A stretch of DNA of 64,000 nt from Pseudomonas sp. ERMR1:02 (GCF_002277815.1 NZ_NKJI01000005.1:186001-250000), one strand, 5' to 3'; numbered from the stretch's first letter, positions 37,502 to 47,367 are shown. The notes: generated by a model not told the origin, from the sequence alone. Translations and numbers: made by a program.

Positions 37502-38512
37502 ATGTCCCGCGTTACCTTGAGTCGCTATTTGATTGAGCAGACCCGTAGCAACAACACTCCTGCCGATCTGCGCTTCCTGATCGAAGTGGTGGCGCGTGCT
37601 TGCAAGGAGATCAGCCACGCCGTTTCCAAAGGCGCCCTGGGCGGTGTTCTGGGCAGCATGGGCACTGAAAACGTCCAAGGCGAAGTGCAGAAGAAGCTGG
37701 ACGTGATCTCCAACGAAATCCTGCTCGAAGCCAACGAGTGGGGCGGTCACCTGGCCGGCATGGCGTCCGAAGAAATGGACAACGCCTACCAGATCCCGGG
37801 CAAATACCCGAAAGGCGCCTACCTGCTGGTATTCGATCCACTGGACGGTTCGTCGAACATCGATATCAACGCTCCGGTCGGTACTATCTTCTCGGTGCTG
37901 CGTTGCCCGAGCGAATACCTGAGCCAGAACGAAGCCTTGAATGAAAAAGCTTTCCTGCAGCCAGGCACCCAGCAGGTAGCCGCCGGTTACGCCATCTACG
38001 GCCCTCAAACCATGCTGGTGCTGACCCTGGGCGACGGCGTCAAAGGCTTCACCCTGGACCGTGAAATGGGCAGCTTCGTCCTGACCCACGAAAACATCAC
38101 CATTCCTGAATCCACCCAGGAATTCGCCATTAATATGTCCAACCAGCGTCACTGGGAAGCTCCAGTGCAACGCTACGTCGACGAATTGCTGGCTGGCGAA
38201 GAAGGCCCGCTGAAAAAGAACTACAACATGCGTTGGGTCGCCGCGATGGTCGCGGACGTACACCGTATCCTGACCCGTGGCGGCCTGTTCATGTACCCAC
38301 GCGACAGCCGCGAGCCGTCGAAGCCAGGCAAGCTGCGCCTGATGTACGAAGCCAACCCGATGTCGTTCCTCGTGGAACAAGCGGGCGGTGCCTCCACGGA
38401 CGGCCACCAGCGCATCCTCGACATCCAGCCTGAAGGCCTGCACCAGCGTGTAGCGGTGTTCCTCGGCTCGAAAGAAGAAGTCGCACGCGCCACGGCTTAC
38501 CACAAGGAGTAA
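37502..38512 (+). CDS. fbp: Class I fructose-1,6-bisphosphatase
   Basis: A 336-residue class I FBPase that releases phosphate from fructose-1,6-bisphosphate in gluconeogenesis. The metal-binding set is visible: '[13 protein letters not shown]' (Glu), '[20 protein letters not shown]' (Asp-Pro-Leu-Asp-Gly-Ser-Ser signature) and '[20 protein letters not shown]'. I set the start at ATG 37502 ([10 protein letters not shown]) with CCGGAG upstream; an in-frame upstream ATG at 37400 gives an unlikely extension. The DUF924 gene follows after three bases. Confidence 0.97.
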   Translation: MSRVTLSRYLIEQTRSNNTPADLRFLIEVVARACKEISHAVSKGALGGVLGSMGTENVQGEVQKKLDVISNEILLEANEWGGHLAGMASEEMDNAYQIPGKYPKGAYLLVFDPLDGSSNIDINAPVGTIFSVLRCPSEYLSQNEALNEKAFLQPGTQQVAAGYAIYGPQTMLVLTLGDGVKGFTLDREMGSFVLTHENITIPESTQEFAINMSNQRHWEAPVQRYVDELLAGEEGPLKKNYNMRWVAAMVADVHRILTRGGLFMYPRDSREPSKPGKLRLMYEANPMSFLVEQAGGASTDGHQRILDIQPEGLHQRVAVFLGSKEEVARATAYHKE

Positions 38513-38515
38513 GCC

Positions 38516-39118
38516 ATGAACGCGCCCTGGCAGCCGTTGCTCGAATGGTGGTTCGGACACTCCGAATCACCGAACGAAGTGGCGGCGCAGAAGGGCAAGT
38601 TGTGGTTCGGCAAGCGTGACAGCCAGGACCTCGAAGCGCGCAAGCGTTTCGGGGCCCAGGTCGAGCAGGCACTGGCCGGCGGATTGACCGAGTGGGCGCA
38701 ACGCCCCGAAGGTTGGCTGGCTCTGGTGCTGTTGCTCGACCAACTGCCGCGAATGATCTTTCGCGACTCTCCCCAAGCTTATTCAGGTGACATCAGGGCT
38801 CAGGTGCTGGTGGCGCAGGGCATTGCTGCGGATTTCGATGGGCAGTTGCCACCGATTCAGCGGGTATTCATCTACCTTGTGTTCGAACACTGCGAAAACC
38901 TTGCGCTGCAGAACGAGGGTGTCTCGCGCCACATCGAACTGCTCGCGCAACAACCGGAGTCTGATCAGGCGTTGTTTGCCGACTATCTGAACTATGCCGA
39001 GAAGCATCAGAAAGTGATCGCGCAATTTGGACGGTTTCCGCATCGCAATGCGGTGTTGGGAAGGGAGTCTACGGCGCAGGAGCTGGAGTTTCTCTCGAGG
39101 CCGGGTTCAAGGTTTTAA
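38516..39118 (+). CDS. DUF924 family protein
   Basis: A 200-residue all-helical cytoplasmic protein of the DUF924 family, with the conserved stretches 'LVLLLDQLPRMIFRDSPQAY', 'FIYLVFEHCENLALQN' and 'FGRFPHRNAVLGRESTAQEL'. The fold resembles a tetratricopeptide-like helical bundle; the function is unknown. It begins three bases after the fbp stop and so is cotranscribed with fbp. Confidence 0.92.
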   Translation: MNAPWQPLLEWWFGHSESPNEVAAQKGKLWFGKRDSQDLEARKRFGAQVEQALAGGLTEWAQRPEGWLALVLLLDQLPRMIFRDSPQAYSGDIRAQVLVAQGIAADFDGQLPPIQRVFIYLVFEHCENLALQNEGVSRHIELLAQQPESDQALFADYLNYAEKHQKVIAQFGRFPHRNAVLGRESTAQELEFLSRPGSRF

Positions 39119-39141
39119 TTCTTCAGTGCGGCTGCTGCCGT

Positions 39142-39217
39142 CTTCGCGGGCAAGCCTCGCTCCTACAGGATTAAGGCGTTGCGCAAAATCTGTAGGAGCG
39201 AGGCTTGCCCGCGAAGG
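39142..39217. repeat. REP pair (REPIN)
   Basis: Inverted copies of core GGAGCGAGGCTTGCCCGCG between the convergent DUF924 and chemoreceptor genes. Confidence 0.9.
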
Positions 39218-39231
39218 GGCCAGTGCAGACG

Positions 39232-41124
39232 CTAGATCCTGAAACTACCCACCAACTGCTTCAACCGCGCCGCCTGCTGCTCAAGGTCTGCACACGCGCG
39301 CAAGGTCGACTGCAGGTTCTCCACACCTTCCTGGTTCAGCGTATTGATCTCGGTAATGTCGACGTTGATCGATTCCACCACGGCGGTCTGTTCTTCCGTC
39401 GCCGTTGCCACGGATTGGTTCATGCCGTCGATTTCGCCGATGCGCTGGGTCACGCTGCCCAGGCGTTCTCCAGCCTGGTTGGCGATGCCGACACTGCTTT
39501 CGCTCTGGCGCTGGCTGTCGGTCATGATGCTCACCGCTTCGCGGGCACCGACTTGCAGCTCTTCGATCATCTTCTGCACTTGCTGCGCCGAATCCTGGGT
39601 GCGATGGGCGAGGTTGCGCACTTCATCGGCAACCACCGCAAAACCACGTCCGGCTTCACCGGCGCGCGCTGCTTCGATGGCGGCGTTAAGGGCCAGCAGG
39701 TTGGTCTGCTGGGAGATGCTGGTGATCACTTCCAGAATCTGCCCGATGTTGACGGTGTTGCTGTTTAGCGTCTCGATGTTGCCACACGAATCACTGATCT
39801 TTGCTGACAGCTGATGCATCGCCGAGATGGTTTTATCCACAACCTGCTGGCCTTCTTCGGCCAAGCTGCGGGCATCGCTCGAATGCTGGGAGGCGAGGGC
39901 GGCGTTCTGGGCGATTTCCTGGGCGGCGGCGCCGAGCTGGTTGATCGCCGCGGCAACGCTGCTGGTGCGCGAGGCTTGCTGATCGGAGTTGAACATCGAC
40001 GAGTTGGAGGCCGCCACTACACGCAGCGCCACTTCATTGACCTGGCCGGTGGCCGAGGATACTTCGCGGATCGAGGTGTGAATACGCTCGACGAAACGGT
40101 TGAACGACAGGCCCAGCGCGCCGAATTCGTCATGACCGTGAATGGTCAGGCGTTTGGTCAGGTCACCTTCACCTTCGGCGATGTCGTGCATGGCACGGCC
40201 CATGGTCAGCAATGGCTGCATCAGGAAGCTGATCAGCATACCCAGCAACGCGATGATGATCACCACCGCGATCACCATGGCAATAATCGCCGAGGTGCGA
40301 AATTCGCTGAGCATCGAAAAGGCGGTGTCCTGGTCGAGCACCAGCGCCACATACCAATCCGCCGACGGCACACCGTTGACGTGGGTGAAGGAGATGAACT
40401 GGCGCTTGCCGTCGATCTCGACTTCTTTCATACCTGGGCTGACTTTCGGTGTGTCGCTCGGGTAGGCGTCGGACAGGTTCTTGAGCACCAGTTTGCTATC
40501 CGGGTGGATCAGGATTTTGCCGTCGGCGCCGACGATGAACGCGTGGCCGTGTCCACCGAAGTTCAGCGAGTTGATGATCGCGCTGACGCTGGACAGATCG
40601 ATGTCGGCGCCGGCGACGCCGATCATTTGGCCCTGGCGCTGCACCGGCGTTGCCACGGTAATCACCAGTTTGCCCGAAGACGCTGCGATGTACGGTTCAG
40701 TGACGATGGTCTGCTGTGCGCTGTTGGCCGCTTTGTACCAGCCGCGGGCGCGTGGGTCGTAGTCCGCCGCGCGGTTGCCCGCCGGGACCGAGAACATCAC
40801 GCCATCGCTGCCGCCGAAGTAACTGAGCTGGAAGTTACCGGTATAGGCGGGCAGGTCGATGGCGCGCTTCAGATTTGCCAAGGCGCTGCCGTCCACGGCA
40901 ATTTGCTGGGACAGCGATTGCAGCAGCTGGATGCGGCTCTCCAGCCAGGTCTGGATGTTGCTGGTGGTCAGGCTGCCGAGCTCCTGCATTGAAGCCTCGG
41001 TACTGCTGCGCAACGTCTGACGCTGGCGATAGTCGTTGAACAGGATGAAACAGGCGAATGCAACGGCCACCACGAGGGCTGCAGCCAACAGAATTTTGTG
41101 GCTGAACTTCATGTTTCTGGTCAT
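39232..41124 (-). CDS. Methyl-accepting chemotaxis protein, PctA-like dCache receptor
   Basis: A 630-residue chemoreceptor. A first membrane helix ('[19 protein letters not shown]'), a periplasmic dCache_1 domain (about residues 32-275), a second helix ('[20 protein letters not shown]'), HAMP, and a cytoplasmic signalling domain with the hairpin tip '[25 protein letters not shown]' (written with a gap). The N-terminus [18 protein letters not shown] aligns with PctA, so I use ATG 41124; MKFSHK at 41112 is the alternative. Of the six residues of the amino-acid-binding motif known from PctA, five are kept (Tyr122, Arg127, Trp129, Tyr145, Asp174) and one is changed (Ala147 for Asp). Ligand specificity is therefore uncertain. 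Confidence 0.93.
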   Translation of the reverse strand: MTRNMKFSHKILLAAALVVAVAFACFILFNDYRQRQTLRSSTEASMQELGSLTTSNIQTWLESRIQLLQSLSQQIAVDGSALANLKRAIDLPAYTGNFQLSYFGGSDGVMFSVPAGNRAADYDPRARGWYKAANSAQQTIVTEPYIAASSGKLVITVATPVQRQGQMIGVAGADIDLSSVSAIINSLNFGGHGHAFIVGADGKILIHPDSKLVLKNLSDAYPSDTPKVSPGMKEVEIDGKRQFISFTHVNGVPSADWYVALVLDQDTAFSMLSEFRTSAIIAMVIAVVIIIALLGMLISFLMQPLLTMGRAMHDIAEGEGDLTKRLTIHGHDEFGALGLSFNRFVERIHTSIREVSSATGQVNEVALRVVAASNSSMFNSDQQASRTSSVAAAINQLGAAAQEIAQNAALASQHSSDARSLAEEGQQVVDKTISAMHQLSAKISDSCGNIETLNSNTVNIGQILEVITSISQQTNLLALNAAIEAARAGEAGRGFAVVADEVRNLAHRTQDSAQQVQKMIEELQVGAREAVSIMTDSQRQSESSVGIANQAGERLGSVTQRIGEIDGMNQSVATATEEQTAVVESINVDITEINTLNQEGVENLQSTLRACADLEQQAARLKQLVGSFRI

Positions 41125-41404
41125 AAAATGAGCTACCACGCAAAGGCTTGTCGACGAAGGGGGCAAGTGCCGCAACCATGGGCATCGCACTGCCATATAT
41201 GTCGACCGGGCGGCGCCAAAGATTAGGCGCTTTTCAATAAAACCGACGAAATGCTCGATAGCTGCACAAAGTAATTGATTCCCTGGCAGAAGGCAGACGA
41301 GCGGCCCCATAAATAGGCGTCGGGCGAGGGAACCAGAGAGGGGTTTTCTCTTCTAAGGTTCTGCTCGGCAGCCATGCCGATCCCTTCGCCCCCGGAGTTA
41401 CACC

Positions 41405-41659
41405 ATGTCGCTGCGATCCATCGCCCTGCTTTCGTTCTGCGTGTTGTTGGCTGCATGCAGCAAGGTCAATCAGGAAAATTACTCGAAACTCTCTTCCGGT
41501 ATGACCAAGACCGAGGTTGAAACCTTGTTGGGCAAACCGGCCGATTGTTCAGGCGCGCTCGGCATGTCCAGTTGCACTTGGGGCGACAAGAACAGCTTTA
41601 TCAGCGTGCAGTATGCCGGTGACAAAGTGCTGATGTTTTCCGGCCAAGGCCTGAAGTAA
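41405..41659 (+). CDS. Small lipoprotein (SmpA/OmlA-like fold, DUF3862 type)
   Basis: An 84-residue lipoprotein. The lipobox is 'CVLLAACSKVNQ' (LAAC). The mature part 'NYSKLSSGMTKTEVETLLGK' followed by 'PADCSGALGMSSCTW' matches small BamE/SmpA-like folds such as DUF3862: a helix with GMTKTEV and then a beta hairpin. Two further Cys residues in the mature part could form a disulfide. The residue after the lipid Cys is Ser, compatible with outer-membrane sorting. It ends 31 bases before the lipocalin gene, so both are probably one unit. Confidence 0.83.
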   Translation: MSLRSIALLSFCVLLAACSKVNQENYSKLSSGMTKTEVETLLGKPADCSGALGMSSCTWGDKNSFISVQYAGDKVLMFSGQGLK

Positions 41660-41690
41660 TCCGGGGCTACGCGCCCACGGGAGAAAAACA

Positions 41691-42260
41691 ATGAAGCGGT
41701 TATTGATGATGCTTTTTGCCGGCCTGGTATTGGCCGGCTGCGCCACTTCTGGCCAGGATCCGTTGGCGCCCAAGACCGTCAACAGCGTCAACCTCAAGCG
41801 CTACCAGGGCACCTGGTACGAGTTGGCCCGTCTACCGATGTACTTCCAGCGCGACTGCGCGCAATCGGAAGCCCACTACACCCTCAAGCCTGACGGCAAT
41901 GTAGCTGTGCTCAACCGCTGTCTGACTGCGCAATGGGAGTGGGAAGAGGTCAAGGGTACGGCTTATCCACAGGTACCGGGCAAGTCCGATAAATTGTGGG
42001 TCGAGTTCGATACCTGGTTCTCCCGGCTGATACCGGGTACGGCGAAAGGCGAATACTGGGTGTTATTTGTAAGCGACGACTACAAGACTGCCATCGTCGG
42101 CGACCCGAGCCGTCGTTACCTGTGGCTGCTGTCGCGCACCCCGACTGTCAACGGTGTCGTGCGTGAAGAATTGCTGAGCAAGGCGCGTCAGCAGGGTTAC
42201 GACACCACGCGGCTGATCTGGCGGGCGTCGGATACGCAGATGGCCAAGACCTCCAACTGA
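41691..42260 (+). CDS. blc: Outer-membrane lipocalin Blc
   Basis: A 189-residue bacterial lipocalin, lipid-anchored by the lipobox 'GLVLAGCATSGQD'. The lipocalin signature is visible in 'KRYQGTWYELARLPMYFQRD', with the G-x-W, and later 'VLFVSDDYKTAIVGDPSRRY' and 'WLLSRTPTV'. It binds hydrophobic ligands such as lysophospholipids in other bacteria. It follows the small lipoprotein gene with a GGGAG ribosome site at 41680. Confidence 0.94.
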   Translation: MKRLLMMLFAGLVLAGCATSGQDPLAPKTVNSVNLKRYQGTWYELARLPMYFQRDCAQSEAHYTLKPDGNVAVLNRCLTAQWEWEEVKGTAYPQVPGKSDKLWVEFDTWFSRLIPGTAKGEYWVLFVSDDYKTAIVGDPSRRYLWLLSRTPTVNGVVREELLSKARQQGYDTTRLIWRASDTQMAKTSN

Positions 42261-42273
42261 CCATTGCGGTACT

Positions 42274-42380
42274 GATCGTTCCCACGCTCTGCGTGGGAAC
42301 GCAGCCCGGGACGCTCTGCGTCCCAACAGCGGACGCAGAGCGTCCATTGAGGCATTCCCACGCAGAGCGTGGGAACGATC
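42274..42380. repeat. Compound inverted repeat, third REP-like family
   Basis: Nested palindromes: outer arms GATCGTTCCCACGCTCTGCG / its complement at the right end, inner arms GGACGCTCTGCGTCC and GGACGCAGAGCGTCC. The family differs from the GGAGCGAG type. It lies between the convergent blc and hutF genes. Confidence 0.9.
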
Positions 42381-42390
42381 AGGTCAAGTG

Positions 42391-43755
42391 TCAGCCCAGG
42401 AGATCGCGCAGGACTTGGGTGAACGCTCGGTTACTTTCCTCTTCTGCGGCATGCCGCCCATCACGCACAACCCACTGGCCATTGACCAGTACATCCCGCA
42501 CCTGACGGTCCCCACCGGCAAACAACCAACGATTCAGAATCCCGTCACCACTGGCAGTCGCCAGATATGGATCATTACCATCCAGCACCAGCCAGTCAGC
42601 ACGTTTGCCCACTTCCAGCGCCCCAATCGGCTGCCCCAGCGCCTGCGCGCCACCATCCAGCGCGGCATCGAACAACGTGCGGCCGACCATCGGTTGATCC
42701 GCCCCGTACAAACGGTTACGTCGCTGATCGCGCAGACGCTGACCATATTCCAGCCAGCGCAATTCTTCGACCACGCTCAATGACACATGGCTGTCGGAGC
42801 CGATGCCCATGCGTCCGCCCTGGGCGAGAAAATCCACAGCCGGGAAAATCCCGTCGCCGAGGTTGGCTTCGGTGGTCAGGCAAAGGCCGGCGATGGCGCG
42901 ACTCTTGGCCATCAACGTAACTTCTTCCGGATTGGCATGGGTGGCGTGGACCAGGCACCAGCGCTGGTCGACTTCAGTGTTTTCGTACAGCCATTGCAGC
43001 GGACGGCGGCCGCTCCAGGTCAGGCAGTCGTCGACTTCCTTCTGCTGTTCGGCGATGTGGATATGCACAGGGCATTGCTTGTCGCTGGCCGCCAATACTT
43101 CACTGATCTGCCGTGGTGTAACCGCGCGTAGCGAGTGGAAACACAGACCCAGCGACTGGGCCTTCTGCTGCGCCAGCAGAGGTTGCAGGCGCGATTGCAG
43201 CTTCAGGTAATTCTCGGTGCTGTTGATAAAGCGGCGCTGGCCATCATTCGGCGTCTGGCCGCCGAAACCTGAGTGGCTGTAGAGCACCGGCAGCAGGGTC
43301 AGGCCGATACCGGCAGCACTGGCCGCCTGGCTGATGCGCAGCGCCAGTTCGGCTGGATCGGCATACGGTTGGCCGCTGGTGTCATGGTGAACGTAGTGAA
43401 ATTCCGCTACCGAGGTGTAACCGGCCTTGAGCATTTCGATGTACAACTGGCGGGCGATGACCCCGAGTTGTTCCGGGCTGATTTTTCCGACGAGGCGATA
43501 CATCAAATCGCGCCAGGTCCAGAAACTATCGTTCGGATTACCGGCCACTTCGGCCAGCCCAGCCATGGCCCGTTGGAACGCGTGGGAATGCAGATTCGGC
43601 ATGCCCGGTAACAACGGACCGCGCAACCGTTCGGCACCATCTGCATGGGAATCGGCCTGGATATGGGTCAAGACGCCATCGGCGCTGACCTCTAGACGTA
43701 CATTGTTGGCCCATCCACTAGGCAGCAGCGCGCGTTCGGCAAAGAAGGCGGACAT
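42391..43755 (-). CDS. hutF: Formimidoylglutamate deiminase
   Basis: A 454-residue amidohydrolase that deiminates N-formimino-L-glutamate to N-formylglutamate and ammonia, the step specific to the pseudomonad route. The metal site is seen in 'LLPGMPNLHSHAFQRAMAGL' (His-x-His), 'VHIHIAEQQKEVDDCL', 'CLVHATHANPEEVTLMAKS' and 'RMGIGSDSHVSLSVVEEL' (Asp). It faces hutC across a 107-base divergent spacer with a HutC-type operator. Confidence 0.97.
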   Translation of the reverse strand: MSAFFAERALLPSGWANNVRLEVSADGVLTHIQADSHADGAERLRGPLLPGMPNLHSHAFQRAMAGLAEVAGNPNDSFWTWRDLMYRLVGKISPEQLGVIARQLYIEMLKAGYTSVAEFHYVHHDTSGQPYADPAELALRISQAASAAGIGLTLLPVLYSHSGFGGQTPNDGQRRFINSTENYLKLQSRLQPLLAQQKAQSLGLCFHSLRAVTPRQISEVLAASDKQCPVHIHIAEQQKEVDDCLTWSGRRPLQWLYENTEVDQRWCLVHATHANPEEVTLMAKSRAIAGLCLTTEANLGDGIFPAVDFLAQGGRMGIGSDSHVSLSVVEELRWLEYGQRLRDQRRNRLYGADQPMVGRTLFDAALDGGAQALGQPIGALEVGKRADWLVLDGNDPYLATASGDGILNRWLFAGGDRQVRDVLVNGQWVVRDGRHAAEEESNRAFTQVLRDLLG

Positions 43756-43781
43756 GGTTCAGCACCCCATCGTGTGTTATT

Positions 43782-43797
43782 TGTATATACATATACA
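43782..43797. promoter_or_regulatory. HutC-type operator between hutF and hutC
   Basis: TGTATATACATATACA, an almost perfect palindrome in the middle of the divergent hutF-hutC spacer, 27 bases from the hutF start. It shares the TGTAT/ATACA half-sites with the operator before hutU. It would let HutC control hutF and itself. Confidence 0.65.
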
Positions 43798-43862
43798 GAC
43801 GTTTGCCTGCCCGGTAAACTCCGGCAAGCTAGCAATCTCTCTTCAACGAACAAGGATTAACC

Positions 43863-44612
43863 GTGCCGACTCCGCCTGCAGTTTCTCCGTTGGCCGCGAA
43901 CATGGGCGATAGTCCGGCGCCCTTGTACGCTCGCGTCAAACAAATGATCACCCAGCAAATCGACAGTGGAAACTGGCCGCCGCACTACCGCGTTCCGTCG
44001 GAAAGCGAGCTGGTCAGCCAGCTGGGTTTCAGCCGCATGACCATCAACCGCGCCCTGCGCGAGATGACCGCCGACGGTCTGTTGGTGCGCATGCAAGGCG
44101 TCGGCACATTCGTCGCCGAGCCCAAAAGCCAGTCCGCCCTGTTTGAAGTGCACAACATCGCCGACGAAATCGCCTCCCGTGGTCATCGCCACACCTGCAA
44201 GGTCATTACCCTTGAAGAAGAGGCCGCAGGTTCCGAGCGTGCGCTGGCCCTGGACATGCGTGAAGGCCAGAAAGTATTCCACTCACTGATCGTGCATTTC
44301 GAAAACGATATCCCGGTGCAAATCGAAGATCGTTTCGTCAACGCGCTGGTGGCGCCGGAATACCTCAAGCAGGACTTCACCCTGCAAACGCCTTACGCCT
44401 ACCTGAACCAGGTCGCGCCGTTGACTGAAGGCGAGCACGTGGTCGAGGCGATTCTGGCCGAGCCGTCCGAATGCAAGTTGCTGCAGATTGAAAAGGGCGA
44501 GCCGTGCCTGCTGATCCGTCGCCGCACCTGGTCCGGTCGTCAGCCGGTGACGGCCGCTCGTTTGATTCACCCCGGTTCCCGTCATCGTCTGGAAGGTCGG
44601 TTTCATAAATGA
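43863..44612 (+). CDS. hutC: Histidine utilisation repressor HutC
   Basis: A 249-residue GntR/HutC regulator. The N-terminal winged helix is clear ('LYARVKQMITQQIDSGNWPP', 'VPSESELVSQLGFSRMTINR'), followed by a UTRA ligand domain ('RGHRHTCKVITLEEEAAG', 'FHSLIVHFENDIPVQIEDRF'). Urocanate is the known inducer. The start is GTG 43863 with AAGGAT upstream. It overlaps hutD by four bases. Confidence 0.96.
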   Translation: MPTPPAVSPLAANMGDSPAPLYARVKQMITQQIDSGNWPPHYRVPSESELVSQLGFSRMTINRALREMTADGLLVRMQGVGTFVAEPKSQSALFEVHNIADEIASRGHRHTCKVITLEEEAAGSERALALDMREGQKVFHSLIVHFENDIPVQIEDRFVNALVAPEYLKQDFTLQTPYAYLNQVAPLTEGEHVVEAILAEPSECKLLQIEKGEPCLLIRRRTWSGRQPVTAARLIHPGSRHRLEGRFHK

Positions 44613-45181
44613 GCAGTGAAGTTAAGGTTCTACGCGCCAAAGATTACCCGCGCATGCCGTGGAAAAACGGTGGTGGCAGCACCGAAGAAATCACCCGTGA
44701 CGCCGGCACTGGCCTGGATGGTTTCGGCTGGCGGCTGTCGATTGCCGACATCGGCGAGTCGGGCGGGTTTTCTACCTTTGCCGGTTACGAGCGGATAATT
44801 ACCGTGCTGCAGGGCGACGGCATGACCCTGTCGGTCGACGGCCGGGTAACGCGGTCGTTGTTACCCATCGATCCGTTTGCCTTCAGCGGTGAGAGTCAGG
44901 TTTCCTGCACGCTACTTGGTGGGCCGATCCGCGATTTCAACTTGATCTACGCGCCGCAGCGTTACAGCGCACGGCTGCAATGGCTGAGCGGCGAGCAGCG
45001 GTTTTTCAGCGAGGCGGGGACTGTGCTGGTATTCAGCGTCAGCGATACGCTTGAGCTGAAGGTCGGTAACAATGCATCGCTGCTTGGTCGCCATGATTGT
45101 CTGCAACTTGTTGGTAACACCGGTCTGCTGGAAGTCTCCAGCAACGGCGCCTGCTGCGTGATCGAACTGACAGCACACTGA
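44609..45181 (+). CDS. hutD: HutD family protein
   Basis: A 190-residue cupin-fold protein of the HutD/Ves family ('MPWKNGGGSTEEITRDAG', 'GFGWRLSIADIGESGGFSTF', 'GYERIITVLQGDGMTLSVDG'). In P. fluorescens HutD is reported to keep hut expression from running too high and may sense formylglutamate. It is coupled to hutC through ATGA. No catalytic residues are known. The family is not an enzyme of the pathway. Confidence 0.94.
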   Translation: MSSEVKVLRAKDYPRMPWKNGGGSTEEITRDAGTGLDGFGWRLSIADIGESGGFSTFAGYERIITVLQGDGMTLSVDGRVTRSLLPIDPFAFSGESQVSCTLLGGPIRDFNLIYAPQRYSARLQWLSGEQRFFSEAGTVLVFSVSDTLELKVGNNASLLGRHDCLQLVGNTGLLEVSSNGACCVIELTAH

Positions 45182-45202
45182 TCCAAAACCTTTCCATTAC
45201 CT

Positions 45203-45304
45203 CCTGTAGGAGCGAGCATGCTCGCGAAAAACCAGAGGACGCCGCTGGCATCTGGTTTCTCGCGTCATCGTTCACCACCATCGCGAGCATGCTCGCTCCT
45301 ACAG
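45203..45304. repeat. REP pair (REPIN), GCATGC variant
   Basis: Inverted copies of core GGAGCGAGCATGCTCGCGA behind hutD. It occupies the first fifth of the 479-base hutD-hutU spacer; the rest holds the hutU promoter region. Confidence 0.9.
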
Positions 45305-45493
45305 AAGAAAATCGTTTCCCTCCGCGCACCACTTTGTTACCGAACGCCCCAGCGTGGCGCAAAACCACGCTCAAGTAACAACACCCCCCACCGTTCAAAA
45401 AATCCCCTCGAAAAATTTCATCTACGCCAGAACCCTTGATTCAGGCGCTCTCCAGCTATTTCAGAATTTTTCTTGCATGCCCATCCAACAAGT

Positions 45494-45509
45494 TGGCCGC
45501 TTGATTGCA
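45494..45509 (+). promoter_or_regulatory. Sigma-54 promoter of hutU
   Basis: TGGCCGCTTGATTGCA: TGGC at -24 and TTGCA at -12, with GG and GC ten bases apart. The start point would be near 45520, leaving a leader of about 140 bases before hutU. A second, weaker GG-N10-GC candidate lies at 45608-45624 and has a poor -12 region. Confidence 0.8.
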
Positions 45510-45513
45510 TATG

Positions 45514-45527
45514 CTTGTATGTACAAG
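45514..45527. promoter_or_regulatory. HutC operator overlapping the hutU start point
   Basis: The perfect palindrome CTTGTATGTACAAG starts five bases behind the -12 element, so it covers the predicted transcription start. Repressor bound here would block open-complex formation by sigma-54 polymerase. Confidence 0.78.
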
Positions 45528-45660
45528 TAAAGACGTATGCGTATGAGTCGATCGAGACTCCTCGCAACGTCCACTGATTCGCTTGTAGCGCAACGATGCG
45601 CACAGGCTGGCTTACCCACCGCCAGGGTTGGTTTGGATTGATCGCTGAGGAGTCTTTTTC

Positions 45661-47343
45661 GTGACTGACAACAAAACCACTAAGTTTCGTAACGTTGAAA
45701 TCCGCGCTGCCCGCGGTAACAAGCTGACCGCAAAGAGCTGGCTGACTGAAGCGCCGCTGCGCATGCTGATGAACAACCTCGACCCGGAAGTCGCCGAGAA
45801 CCCTAAAGAACTGGTGGTTTACGGTGGTATTGGTCGTGCTGCACGTAACTGGGAATGCTACGACAAGATCGTTGAAAGCCTGACCAACCTGAACGATGAC
45901 GAGACCCTGCTGGTGCAATCCGGCAAGCCGGTCGGCGTGTTCAAGACCCACACCAACGCCCCGCGCGTGCTGATCGCCAACTCCAACCTGGTGCCGCACT
46001 GGGCGAACTGGGAACACTTCAACGAACTCGACGCCAAAGGCCTGGCCATGTACGGCCAGATGACCGCCGGCAGCTGGATCTACATCGGCAGCCAGGGCAT
46101 CGTCCAGGGCACCTACGAAACCTTCGTCGAAGCCGGTCGCCAGCACTACAACGATGACCTGACAGGCAAGTGGGTCCTGACCGCTGGTCTGGGCGGCATG
46201 GGCGGTGCTCAGCCTCTGGCCGCCACCCTGGCCGGCGCTTGCTCGCTGAACATCGAATGCCAGCAGGTCAGCATCGATTTCCGTCTGAACAGCCGCTACG
46301 TCGATGAGCAGGCTACTGACCTCGAAGACGCCCTGGCACGTATCGCCAAATACACCAAAGAAGGCAAAGCGATTTCCATCGCCCTGCTCGGTAACGCTGC
46401 TGAAATCCTGCCGGAACTGGTCCGTCGTGGTGTGCGTCCGGACATGGTCACCGACCAGACCAGCGCCCACGACCCGCTCAACGGCTACCTGCCAGCCGGC
46501 TGGACCTGGGAAGAGTACCGCGCTCGCGCCAAGACCGAGCCAGCCGCTGTGGTCAAAGCCGCCAAGCAATCGATGGCTGTACACGTTAAAGCCATGCTCG
46601 ACTTCCAGAAAATGGGCGTGCCGACCTTCGACTACGGCAACAACATCCGTCAGATGGCGCAAGAAGAAGGCGTGGAAAACGCATTCGACTTCCCAGGCTT
46701 CGTACCGGCTTACATCCGTCCGCTGTTCTGCCGTGGTATCGGCCCGTTCCGTTGGGCGGCACTGTCGGGCAACGCTGAAGACATCTACAAAACCGACGCC
46801 AAGGTCAAAGAACTGATCCCGGACGACGCCCACCTGCACAACTGGCTGGACATGGCGCGCGAGCGCATCAGCTTCCAGGGTCTGCCGGCACGTATCTGCT
46901 GGGTTGGCCTGGGTCTGCGCGCCAAGCTCGGTCTGGCGTTCAACGAAATGGTCCGTAGCGGCGAATTGTCCGCGCCAATCGTCATCGGTCGCGACCACCT
47001 GGACTCCGGTTCGGTATCCAGCCCGAACCGTGAAACCGAATCGATGCAGGACGGTTCCGACGCCGTGTCCGACTGGCCACTGCTCAACGCTCTGCTCAAC
47101 ACCGCGAGCGGCGCGACCTGGGTGTCCCTGCACCACGGTGGCGGCGTCGGCATGGGCTTCTCCCAGCATTCGGGCATGGTGATTGTCTGCGACGGTACTG
47201 ACGAAGCGGCCGAGCGTATCGCTCGCGTCCTGCACAACGACCCGGCGACCGGCGTTATGCGTCACGCCGATGCGGGTTACCAGATCGCGATTGACTGCGC
47301 CAAGGAACAAGGGCTGAACCTGCCGATGATTACCGGTAAATAA
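45661..47343 (+). CDS. hutU: Urocanate hydratase
   Basis: A 560-residue urocanase that adds water to urocanate to give imidazolone propionate, using tightly bound NAD+. The Gly-rich NAD region '[20 protein letters not shown]' and the family signature region with the active Cys ('[20 protein letters not shown]') are present, as is '[20 protein letters not shown]'. The start is GTG 45661 with GAGGAGT upstream. It is the first gene of the long hut transcription unit. Confidence 0.98.
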   Translation: MTDNKTTKFRNVEIRAARGNKLTAKSWLTEAPLRMLMNNLDPEVAENPKELVVYGGIGRAARNWECYDKIVESLTNLNDDETLLVQSGKPVGVFKTHTNAPRVLIANSNLVPHWANWEHFNELDAKGLAMYGQMTAGSWIYIGSQGIVQGTYETFVEAGRQHYNDDLTGKWVLTAGLGGMGGAQPLAATLAGACSLNIECQQVSIDFRLNSRYVDEQATDLEDALARIAKYTKEGKAISIALLGNAAEILPELVRRGVRPDMVTDQTSAHDPLNGYLPAGWTWEEYRARAKTEPAAVVKAAKQSMAVHVKAMLDFQKMGVPTFDYGNNIRQMAQEEGVENAFDFPGFVPAYIRPLFCRGIGPFRWAALSGNAEDIYKTDAKVKELIPDDAHLHNWLDMARERISFQGLPARICWVGLGLRAKLGLAFNEMVRSGELSAPIVIGRDHLDSGSVSSPNRETESMQDGSDAVSDWPLLNALLNTASGATWVSLHHGGGVGMGFSQHSGMVIVCDGTDEAAERIARVLHNDPATGVMRHADAGYQIAIDCAKEQGLNLPMITGK

Positions 47344-47367
47344 AACAGGCCTTGGCTTAACGCAAAA

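Noticed and set aside
39814-40992. 392-codon plus-strand frame opposite the chemoreceptor
   Set aside because: Antisense shadow; the chemoreceptor on the minus strand has all domains of its family.
45608-45624. Second sigma-54 candidate before hutU (GG-N10-GC)
   Set aside because: The -12 region reads CCGCC rather than TTGC and it is clearly weaker than the element at 45494-45509.
45418-47310. 630-codon minus-strand open frame opposite hutU
   Set aside because: Antisense shadow of the highly conserved hutU, also running through the hut promoter and operator.
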